A stretch of DNA of 64,000 nt from positions 7,528,012-7,592,011 of the forward strand of contig CM059623.1 in assembly GCA_030435675.1 (NCBI GenBank), in the 5' to 3' direction. A model generated the notes under the pieces. The model was not told the DNA's origin, did not search any database, and saw nothing but the letters and a program-made list of their open reading frames with translations. Positions 34,424 through 46,372 of this stretch are shown piece by piece. A program made the translations under genes and the position numbers. This stretch comes from Steinernema hermaphroditum (taxonomy: Eukaryota; Nematoda; Chromadorea; Rhabditida; Steinernematidae). Every line of letters starts with the position of its first letter. The stretch's first letter is position 1.

Positions 34424-34616
34424 TAGTCCATTTTTTTTCGAACTCAACAAAAGCGATCAATCACAGCGCGGTGGGACCCAGAATTTGCTCTAGCGCATTG
34501 AAAGAAGCGAACGAACGCACGAAATATTTGCCTTTCTTCAGTGTGCTGGAGCGAATTCTGGGTCTCGCCGCGCGGTGATTGATCGCTTTTGTGGAGTTCG
34601 AAAAAAAAATGGACTA
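34424..34616. mobile_element. MITE1, copy 2 (in FB3 left arm)
   Basis: Second copy of the 192-bp MITE, flanked by TA at 34422-34423 and 34617-34618. The homologous position in the FB3 right arm (near 37080-37085) is uninterrupted and has a single TA. Confidence 0.87.
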
Positions 34617-34631
34617 TAGTGCTGTCGGTTA

Positions 34632-35260
34632 TTGTATTCGTCAAAAGTCTCTAGCAAAACTCCCACCACGAAAATTTTGCGCGCGCATTTCACGCGCCAA
34701 AAATTTACAATGGGATATGGTCAAAATCATAGTAATTCGCTGTTTTCTCGTTTCTGAGGCGATTTCGTCAAATTTCGTGAACGGGCGGTTGTTGAACAGA
34801 CTCTGCTGCGTCGAATGAGCCCTGGCTCGACTGCCAGCATGCTTTCCTCGCTGAGTTATTAGCAAATCATTAGTTTGCATTTGAAACAGTTACCTGGAGA
34901 TTCATATGTTGGAGGCGTTCTAGATCACAGCAGGACCCATATACAACGTCTTGATGGGCAGCTAATCCATTATGTTCTTAAAAATCCACGTCACACGATT
35001 CAAACGCCATTGTCCACCATTGATTCCTAATAACTCTGCGAGGAAAGCATGCTGGCAGTCGAGCCAGGGCTCATTCAACGCGGCAGAGTTTGATCAACAA
35101 CCTTCCGTTCACGAAATTTGACGAAATCGCGTCAGAAACGAGAAAACAGCGAATTACTATGATTTTGACCATATCCCATTGTAAATTTTTTGGCGCGTGA
35201 AATGCGCGCGCAAAATTTTCGTGGTGGGACGTTTTTGCTAGAGACTTTTGACGAATACAA
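34632..35260. mobile_element. Foldback element FB2, copy 1
   Basis: 629 bp with inverted arms of about 230 bp, ends TTGTATTCGTC and its inverse, TA on both sides (34630-34631 and 35261-35262). The FB3 right arm has the empty site GGTTACCAATAC. A second copy starts at 37442. Confidence 0.85.
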
Positions 35261-35492
35261 TACCAATACATAAGGGAGTAGTGGTTTGAACCCCTGCGGG
35301 TCCAGAACTTTTTATTTGTCTTCAATCAACTTCTCTCATATGTTTTACGCGATACTCTGATTATAGCGCAACAAAATTAATGTCCATCGTTATTAACGAA
35401 TATGGATAATTTGCGGTTCTAAAGAAAATGATTGTCTTTTCCTGTATGTGTGAGCGTCCAGGTTTCACAACCATACAGCATCGCAGGCAGCA

Positions 35493-35893
35493 CAGAAGGC
35501 CGCACAAAGAAAGCTGGAGACCAGTCAGCGCAGAATGGAACGGAGAATGCTTCGCGTCAGGCTCCTGGACAGAAGAACAAACGAGTGGCTGAGAGGTGTA
35601 ACGAAGCTGAAAGATGCCCACGACTCCGCGACAAGAAGGAAGTGGAACTACGCCTGGAAGATCGCTCGTGAAATGCCTGAGAAGTGGTCGACGAAGCTCG
35701 AAGAATGGCGGCCACTGAAGACGCGTCCCATCGGAAGACCGAGGACCAGATGGCGAGATGAGATCACGAAGAAGTTAGGAACACAACGGTGGAGACAACG
35801 AGCAAGAGAAGAAGACCGACAACAATGGATTCGTATGGGGTGTGGCTCAATGTAATGTTGATGATTCCACAAATAAATCGTAAATCGTAAATC
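35493..35893 (+). mobile_element. RTE-like non-LTR retrotransposon, 3' remnant
   Basis: Frame 35493-35855 encodes the C-terminal tail seen downstream of reverse transcriptase in RTE-type LINEs: Q-R-R-M-E-R-R-M-L-R-V, then a W-xx-K region, P-I-G-R-P-R-T-R-W-R-D-E and a final W-I-R-M-G. No reverse transcriptase motif is present, so it is 5'-truncated. The 3' end is a short (TAAATCG)n repeat at about 35874-35893, as RTE elements often have instead of poly(A). Lies in the loop of FB3. Confidence 0.7.
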
Positions 35894-36011
35894 CTGTATG
35901 TGTGGAGGTAGACTGTGGGAAAATAATCAAAGTAACGCGTAAAACGTAGGTGAGAAGTTGATGGAAGACAAACAAAAAATTCTGGACCCGCAGAGGTTCG
36001 AACCACCGCTA

Positions 36012-37047
36012 GGCACTTATTTACTTTCCGATCCGCCCACACACAGCGCTCTTTACTTCCCGATCCGCGCCGCAATGGTCTCGCCGCGCTTTGCCTGTAC
36101 CGACGCGCGCTGCGTTTCCCTGTCATCGCGCATGCGATATAGGTTCCTTTCAGAGATCTTTTATCAGGTCAACAACTTTTCAGACAACAAATGACAACAA
36201 TATTTCATAGGATTAACCCATCAAACGTGGCGACCGGATACAGTTCTGCCACTTGACTCCAAAAGTTCCGCATTATTTCGTTTTTTTCGCCGAAACGGCG
36301 GCGCCAGCAGAATTCGTCCAGATGGCTTTGCAGCGTGGACCGGTGGGTTCCGTATCCACTTTTATGTGGGCGCTTCACCTTTTGCCACAAGCTCTCGATA
36401 CTTTGTGTGTGTGCTCCGGTAACAGGGTCTACGAAATTCCGCTCGTGGATAACCGTCTCATGCGAGTACCCTTCGGGAAGACGCGTTATCCCGTCATATG
36501 CGCGCCACCCGTCCGTGTTTATTATAGAGCCGGGCGCAACGTGACGCTGTATCAGCGGAAGCAGGGAGGCGGCGTCGCGCAAGTACTTGCCGTTCTGGTC
36601 TTTAGGACACTGAACGACAAACACATTACGCGTGCCCCTTTCCACACCGCCGAACAGCCACACGTTGTCGAGGATCAGACGGCCTAAATGCTTAGGCTGG
36701 TGAAAGTAGGACCAACTGTAACCAACCCCTATGATATTTCCTCTTAGTCATCGCGCATTCATCGAGTTCTACGACGGTACATGGCCCTCCTATCTTTGTT
36801 TGAAGACTGCGGTAGATGAAGGACTGCGCGCAAATGTCCCGTGCTGAGGTCGTAGAAAGGATAAGAGTTCCCGAGCATCGTGCTCAAGTTGTACTAAATA
36901 TTACCAGAGGACAGATGGGAAAGGGTGGAAGGAATCCGGTGCAACGCAGCGCGCGTCGGTACAGGCAAAGCGCGGCGAGACCATTGCGGCGCGGATCGGG
37001 AAGTAAAGAGCGCTGTGTGTGGGCGGATCGGAAAGTAAATAAGTGCC
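36012..37047 (-). mobile_element. Merlin (IS1016-like) DNA transposon
   Basis: 1,036 bp. Terminal inverted repeats 36012-36116 and 36943-37047 (105 bp each, starting GGCACTTATTTACTTTCC) are identical by eye. An 8-bp direct repeat CACCGCTA flanks the element (36004-36011 and 37048-37055), matching the 8-9-bp duplication known for Merlin. Inserted in the right arm of FB3; the left arm shows the joined sequence. Contains a transposase frame on the minus strand. Confidence 0.9.
36205..36862 (-). CDS. Merlin transposase (DDE, ISXO2/IS1016-like), catalytic region
   Basis: Cut-and-paste transposase. Read on the minus strand: R-D-I-C-A-Q-S near 36858, V-V-E-L-D-E (first catalytic Asp) near 36770, K-R-K-Y-H-R-G, then a 45-bp intron (GTTGGT...TTTAG, about 36736 to 36692) after which W-L-F-G-G-V-E-R continues in frame; N-T-D-G-W-R-A-Y (second Asp) and H-T-Q-S-I-E-S-L-W (third acidic residue). 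It ends at 36205. The N-terminus is not resolved: a stop lies upstream of R-D-I-C, and another intron with acceptor CCTCAG is possible. With only 826 bp between the inverted repeats it may lack the N-terminal DNA-binding part. Confidence 0.75.
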
Positions 37048-37441
37048 CACCGCTACCTTATGTATTGGTAACCGACGGTACTACCCCCCGTCCACACAGG
37101 CTACGGCTTTCAGGGTCATTGCGGTCGTACTAGTGTCGAAGTGCTGTGAATTTTTACAACTTCGTGTCCATTTTTTGGGTACATGCCTTAATTTCAGGCA
37201 GCTGAGTTTATGTGCGTTTGACTCCCCAGACCACCCTCTATCTGTCCCACCACACCGCAGCACGATCGGCGCGTATCACTTCGCGAGGTTCCCTTGTCAA
37301 AAGCCCTTTGCAACATATGGAAAAGGGAAACAACTTCGATGGTGTGCAGCTTCTGCTTGGCCTTGTTCGGTGCCCGATGGAATGGATGCTCCGAAGGCTA
37401 CCAAGCACAGTCTCTTCACCCGTTAAGCAATCAGTATATTA

Positions 37442-38010
37442 TTGTATTCGTCAAAAATCTCTCGCAAAGCTCCCGCCACGAAAATTTTGCGCGCGCATTT
37501 CACGCGCCAAAAAGTTTACAATGGGAAATGCTCAAAATCATAGTAATCCGATTTTTTCTCGTTTCTGACGCGATTTCTCCAAATTTCATTAACGGACGGT
37601 TGCTCAGCAGACTCTGGCGCGTCGAATGAGCCCTGGCTCGACTGCCAGTATGCTTTCCTCGCAGAGTTATTAGAATGACCATTAGTTTGCAATTGAGAGT
37701 TGAACAGTTAGCTACAGATTCATATGTTGGAGATGTCCTAGATCACAGGAGGATCCATGTACGACATAGTGATGGGCAGCTAATCCATCATATTCTTAGA
37801 AATCCACAGCTTACGATTCAAGGTGCCATTATCCACCATTGATCCTAATAACTCTGCGAGGAAAGCATACTGGCAGTCGAGCCAGGGCTCATTCGACGCG
37901 CCAGAGTCTGCTGAGCAACCGTCTGTTAATGGAATTTGGAGAAATCGCGTCAGAAACGAAAAAAAATCGGATTACTATGATTTTGAGCATTTCCCATTGT
38001 AAACTTTTTC
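37442..38010. mobile_element. Foldback element FB2, copy 2 (right end lost)
   Basis: Starts like copy 1 (TTGTATTCGTC after TA). Matches it through the centre and most of the right arm, then stops at about 38010, losing the last 75 bp or so, and runs into GCGAGAAAATATCCC repeats. Confidence 0.8.
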
Positions 38011-38021
38011 GTTGGTGGAGA

Positions 38022-38660
38022 AAATATCCCGCGAGAAAATATCCCTGCGAGAAAATATCCCAGCTATGGCAATAGTCTTCTGTTCTTCAGCAAATGCATC
38101 ACAAAGACAAAGATAATCTAGGATCCGCTTATTTTGGCAGATTGCAGTCTGTAAATTCAGGCTGTGGGCGAGCGAAGCGAACCTCGTATTCATTTTTGTG
38201 CTTAGCCTAACATCCAGGCTTGGCTTAGGCTCCGGCTTAGGACTATGTCTACTGATTTAATGCGAGCCCGAAGGGCGAGCCCTGTTGTCTTGACGGCTTC
38301 GCTGATATCCCAGTACTTCTGAAGGTCTAAATTCCTACTTATGGAGTTCTGAATTCATTTTACAGGCGATCTACCGCATTTCTACCCTGATTTTAACTTT
38401 AATCCTGCTTCGGTGGATCACAGAAGTGTGGAGAGTGACTACAACAGAAGAGAAGGAAAAAACTGCTAAAATCAAGCACCCGAAGAAGCAGCAGAGCGTA
38501 AGCGCAAGGGAAATGAGTATGACTTGCTACCATATCTGGGATATTTCCTCGCAGGGATATTTCCTCGCAGGGATATTTTCTCGCGGGATATTTTCTCGCA
38601 GGGATATTTTCTCGCGGGATATTTTCTCGCGGGATATTTTCTCGCGGGATATTTTATTTT
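38022..38660. repeat. Inverted pair of GGGATATTTTCTCGC arrays
   Basis: About three units at 38022-38065 read GCGAGAAAATATCCC; about nine units at 38533-38657 read the reverse complement. Units are 15-16 bp (with or without an extra A). The arrays flank 38066-38530, where an inverted fragment near 38262-38295 matches 31389-31420. Confidence 0.85.
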
Positions 38661-38852
38661 TTGCGACCTGTACCCAGAGAGTCCGAGGCGCCCCTTGTTG
38701 CCTGGTCCAGAACGCGTTCGCCGGGGTGATCACGCGAGAGAGCCACTACAGTTGCGCTGCACTAAAGTTTTATTGCTCAAACCGAAAAACAAATAAATTA
38801 TTTATACATGAACGGGAAAAAAGAGGAAACTCAACTCGGCGGAACTGCCTTC

Positions 38853-41083
38853 TTAGTTTCCACGCACAAGGGCGATGATACCGTCCTTGTAGGAACCGGA
38901 GCAGTCTCCTTTGATCATCGCTTCCAGGCTCGTGTTGAACATGCGATGGAACTCATCCCGAATGTCAGCCATATCCACTTCCGCGCGAGTCACACAGATG
39001 CGAATGAGATCGTTGTCCCGTGTTCCCAGGCCCTAGGAATTACACTATTAGTCAGAACGGTTTGTGAGAGTCATACCTTCATAGAGTTGTACAGGGCCTG
39101 GGCGAAGAAGGCAGGCTTGTTGCGTACACACTGGATAACGGCCATCAACCCATCGCGGATATCTCCGGAGAACTCGGCTTCAATTGCCTTCTCGATTGGA
39201 TGGCCAATCACCTTTTCATATTCGGCAAACACCATCCGGAGCTGCATGTAGTTTTGCGCGGCGAGAATTGCGTTGAAACAGCTCTGAAAAGAGGAGGATC
39301 AGATCATACAGGACATGGCAGCAATCCTACCTCGTCGGTTCCGAGACGCTGCTCTCCGGCGCGATAGAGCGCCCTGGCATCTTGATTGGCCTTCAGAGGA
39401 TCGGTGTGGAAGGATTCGTCGCGACCGGCGGCGCTGAGCGAAACGAGGAGACGCTTGAAGCAGCCGCTGGTTTCTCCATCGAGATCGCCTTCCAATTCCT
39501 TTCCATACAGCTGCCTAAAATAGAGCCAACATAATCCAAGAAAACAGAAAGATAAACCCACCTGTAGGTAGTTTTTAGCTCAACGATTTGAGCATTTGTG
39601 CGCGAACACATCAGCTCAATGAGCACAGACTCCTTTGTTCCCAGGCCCTAGAAAAGTCATGGCTGGGATCGAACAGCGACAAGGATCTGATCTCACTTGC
39701 ATGGCCTTCCTAAGTTGTTGTGCATCGTACACGGCTGGAGGCTGCATGAGAGCAATGATGAGATCTTCAAAATCGCCATGCAACTCCGACTTCAGGTCGC
39801 TGATGAGATCTTTGCCGTACAGTGTTTTGAAAGACCGGGCAATCTCTTGGCGCTGAGCATTACTGCGAGCGCACAGAACCGCAATCAATTTGTTCTTGTC
39901 GCAACCGAAACCCTTCATGGCCTAAACAAGTATCCAATAAACATGAGGCAAAGTAGTGACTCAAATACCTTACGGAGCGCCTCCGCATCAGCATTGGCGC
40001 TGAAGTTGGCGGCCGGAGTCACAGATGCCCGTCCGTACGACATCGAAGAAGCTCCTGAAAAAGCACCAATCACACATTTTGAAGGGGTAAAACAAAAGCT
40101 GCGCCCCATTTCGCGAGGCTACTGGCAAAAACTGATCCATCGTACTCTTCTAGGTAAATACAAACTAAAACGGATGAATCATCCGACGGTTAAGTGGGAG
40201 GGCGAGGACGCATCGCCCGATAGGAATTCCGCCGCGACACGTAAACAGCACGCGATGATTCCAAGAGGGCTGCAAAAAAGAGCGATTGGCAGATGACACA
40301 AGCATATGGCACGTGCAGCGCAATAACGAGTTTTTCGCCGACAGCATCCTGCCGTGAGCTACGTGTGAGTCATCGCTTCTCTGTGCAGCGATGAACTGAT
40401 GGACATGAAAAGGCTCACCTGGTTTAGGGTTCATAGGCATCTGGTAAGACGGATACGTGGACGTATTGGACTGCACTGAGTGGTGTGGCATTCCGCATCC
40501 ACTCTGAGGTTGATATGGCTGGTAAGGAGGCTGAGGCTGACTGCGAGGGCTCCCAGTGTGTCTCGGGTAGCCCATTTCCTGTGTTGGTGCAAACCCCGGC
40601 TGTGGAGGACAGCGTGCATCGTTGGGCTGATTGGGGAAGGCGAATCCGATGTTCCCAGTCGGATAACCAGGTCCTTGTTGGGGATAGCCAGGTCCTTGTT
40701 GGGGATAGCCAGGTCCTTGTTGTGGATAACCAGGTCCTTGTTGGGGATAGCCAGGTCCTTGTTGGGGATAGCCAGGTCCTTGTTGTGGATAGCCAGGTCC
40801 TTGTTGCGGGCAGCCAGGTCCCTGTTGGGGATAGCCTTGTCCAAGAGGAGGGTAGGTTCCAGGATAGCCTCCTCCCTGATTCATATTAGCTGCCGACGGG
40901 TTGTTGTGACCTTCGGGACGGCTTTGGTTCGGTGACTGCTGATTGCGTAAGTTCGCGGTTGCGTTCTGAAACGATTAAAAGGGGACAGATGGACAAGTGC
41001 CACAAGAGGAGAGACCTTCAAAGCGGTCATACACGCGTACGCACCGAGATAGCGTCTCCCAGCAGGGACTTGAAGCCTTGCAT
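38853..41083 (-). CDS. Annexin with long Pro-Gly-Tyr-rich N-terminus
   Basis: Calcium-dependent phospholipid-binding protein. Exons (minus) 41083-41045, 40965-40419, 40054-39969, 39921-39697, 39647-39562, 39514-39331, 39283-39077 and 39032-38853 give 517 residues. Seen: a short first exon (M-Q-G-F-K-S-L-L-G), then a low-complexity head with about nine G-Y-P-Q-Q-G-P repeats (about 40655-40855), then four annexin repeats, each with G-x-G-T or a related calcium loop (K-G-F-G-C-D, Q-G-L-G-T-K, Q-R-L-G-T-D, K-G-L-G-T-R) and the distal acidic residue. The head resembles annexins A7/A11, which bind membranes and RNA granules. C. elegans has several annexins (nex-1 to nex-4) and I cannot assign which. 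The gene starts near MCM6's 3' end on the same strand (about 570 bp apart). Confidence 0.88.
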
Positions 41084-41651
41084 TTCAAAAGTCGGGCGCG
41101 GGAAAAGAGAAGCGCACACTTCATCGTTTGTGCTTTGATGTCGGCTCTTTTATGAGTCCGATCACTTCGTTTCGAAAGACGAGAGCGCCGAGGAGGCGGC
41201 GACACTGTGTGCGAGGAACACAAACACAAGCTTCCCTAAGAGCGTTCCTCGCTCTGAATCACAATGTTACTTCAAAACAACTGGCGATGAATCACCGGGT
41301 CACGTCACGAAGGGAGCGCTTTATCCCCATTCGCCCCCGATGAACACTAATCCTGACTGCCGAATCCTGTCCAATCTCCTCCAATAACCCCCACAGGAAA
41401 ACGTACCGAATCGGATCATGCCTGCAGCACAAGAAGACACAAACGAACGCGGCAGCGCGGAGGCGAATGAATACCGTAACGAGAAGGAAACAATTACTGC
41501 GGTGTGAGAACCTTCCGCGAGGGAGAGCCTCGATTCAAATGCATCACCGGCAAAGAGGAAGGGAGAACCTTTACTCCGCACTTTTGTACAACATGGAAAG
41601 TAAAAAGCATTAAAACTGTGAGACCACTGAACTCATTAACCGAGGCGCAAT
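41084..41651. other. Spacer between MCM6 and the annexin gene
   Basis: 570 bp; promoter side of the annexin gene. No family-like frame and no RNA gene seen. Confidence 0.4.
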
Positions 41652-44343
<2,692 letters not shown>

Positions 44344-46372
44344 GACGAAACGACACCTAGTGGGATCTGAAAAGGAGCGTATGCGAAGAACTACATACAC
44401 AAGACGGCCAAAAACCACAAGTAACTCCAGACAACGACGGATTCAGAAGGACAGAAACAGAGAAAGAACAGAGAAAAAACAGAGAAACCCTTTTCCCCCT
44501 GACTCGCGTGTGACCATGCCGTTTTCGCGCAAACGCGTTTTGCGAATTCGCGCGCTCTTTCAATCTTTCAAACGGGAAGTCCTCGTGTCGGGACCGAACT
44601 GCTGTCGAAAAGTGTCTCCTAAACAGTCCCTTCGAAGACACAGCCGACTTCGAGGACGGAGGCGAAGACGCTGCTCTGTCGAAGCCAGTTCGCTCCATGA
44701 TTAGCTTCTGTTAGGTTGGGACGCGCCATTCAGAACAGGTATGGAGCCTGCAGCAACGCAGCGTTCCTCCTCGCTTATTTTGTGTCGCCCTCGACGGCGG
44801 ACTTCTCCTGTCAGTCAACCGCTTCCTCGCCAATCCATCTCGATCGAGGGATATTAGGCAATAAGTGTTAACATTGGCCAATACTGCTTCCGCTTGGTTA
44901 CACAACACCGACGGCCTTAAAACCCTAAACCCGAAGGCACCGATCTCGATGGTGTCCCACGTCGGTTTCATTTTCTTCTACGAGGCGTTCTTTTTGTTTG
45001 TTGAACGACCGAAATTGCAACGTTCGAGTGAGCCTCTGGCCCTGGAGAGCACAAATTGATTCTTTGCTTACGAATTCCTCCGCCAATCACGTTTTTTCCA
45101 AAGCGAATCAGTCGCCTGGAAGTCAAAGGGAACGGGGATTAAAGGAGCCGCTCCATTGCTAACCACAAATTCGCGGACGTCCGTTTCCCTCTGACGTCCT
45201 CTAATGCACCCAATTTGACATAAAATCCTGATTTATTTACAATCATAAGCATTGATTTCGGCAGCCCACATCATGAGGATTACGGTGGAGGCACTCCTCC
45301 TTGCTTTCGGAGTTCGGACTCCCAGGATCAGTTTACGATCTTTGGGGCTTTGCGTCGACGGAGAGGGGCGACAACGGCCTTCGCACTTGGATCAGAGGCG
45401 ATGATGGATCACTTTTCCTCGTTATCCCCTTGAATATTCCTTAGCCACTTGTTTAGCGATCGGCTTTGATGTGGTGCGGGTCACCGCCTTAATCCGAAGG
45501 TGCTTCCGATTTGCATATCGCCGTCGCCCTCAGCGCCCGTGTTTCGCAGCCAATTAACGCGCTGGTGCGGGCCGGGTCAAGAGTTCGAGTTGCGTAATAT
45601 TGAGTGGCGTGAAGAGTAATTAATGCCTGATGTGTCGAACGGCGCCTCTCCCCGGGGACATCCTGATTGGGTGTCAAACCTACTCGATTACGCATAATCT
45701 TCCGGAATCGAGTCCGACCACCCACCGCTCCTGATTGAGTTTCACTTTGCACGGCCTAGGGTAAGTGGGATTAAAGAGTTTCGCTTTTTTGAACGCGGCG
45801 GAGGGACGTCAATTTGGGGAGGTGCAGTGGAGGTGGGCGGAGCCCCCTTAATTGCCGTGGTTAGGCGATTAATTTTTTGGAGAACTGCAGGCCGCCGGGG
45901 TTGCTTTCTTAAGCAGATAACGTGCCCTGATCCAATCGTAAGTCTCTTCCTTTCTTGTGCTGCTGCGACGCCTTCTGAAGTAACATCAGTGTTTGCCTTC
46001 TGAAACGTCTTGTGGCTATGTTTTGGTGACTCTTCAATCGAGTCGACCTCCCAGAGGCGATTGGCCTCGATGCGCGGCCCGGCGGCGCTGAAACAAAGGC
46101 GCGTAAACTTGTTTCCCCTCTTGATTGCGCTGGCCCATCAAACGTCGCGCGCAACTCAATTAGCATTCCTCGGGCGCTCAACCTGCCCCCCGCCCCCTTC
46201 TAGACACTCCAAATGAGATTATTTCTTCCCATTCACGCGATTTGCATAGCCCTTGGCCTTCTTAGTCGACTTTGGCCGATCATCTCCGATCGCCCCCACC
46301 TCTGAGCAAACAGAATCGTTTTCAGCCGCCGAAAAACGTGATGATCGCCGTGTACGAAGTCCCCCCGACCCG
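44344..46372. other. 2-kb gene-poor interval
   Basis: Between the MCM6 start and the PEBP-like gene. Contains several minor open frames on both strands, none with a recognisable motif or splice structure. No repeats or RNA genes seen. Confidence 0.45.

Larger units (their letters stand above)
34201..37297. mobile_element. Foldback element FB3 with four nested insertions
   Basis: Left arm 34201 to about 35370 and right arm about 35915 to 37297 are inverted copies. The left arm is split by MITE1 copy 2 (34424-34616) and FB2 copy 1 (34632-35260), the right arm by a Merlin element (36012-37047). The loop (about 35370-35915) contains an RTE-like LINE tail. The ends share AGGGAACC and CGAAGTG with FB1. 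Near 35284-35312 and 35980-36003 both arms contain a B-box-like GGTTCGAACC followed by CTGCGGGTCC, like the 3' half of a tRNA. Confidence 0.8.

Noticed and set aside
35764..36126. 120-codon minus-strand frame with Arg-rich start
   Set aside because: It lies across the Merlin terminal repeat and its flank; not a protein.
36205..36862. Bacterial IS contamination (ISXO2-like transposase)
   Set aside because: The frame contains a nematode-size intron and sits between 105-bp inverted repeats with an 8-bp duplication inside worm repeats, so it is a eukaryotic Merlin element.
38022..38660. CRISPR-like array
   Set aside because: Units are contiguous with no spacers and the genome is animal; it is a tandem repeat.
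38426..38878. Frame encoding a repeated I-F-S-R-D peptide
   Set aside because: Produced by the 15-bp tandem array; unit length and non-multiple variants argue against coding.
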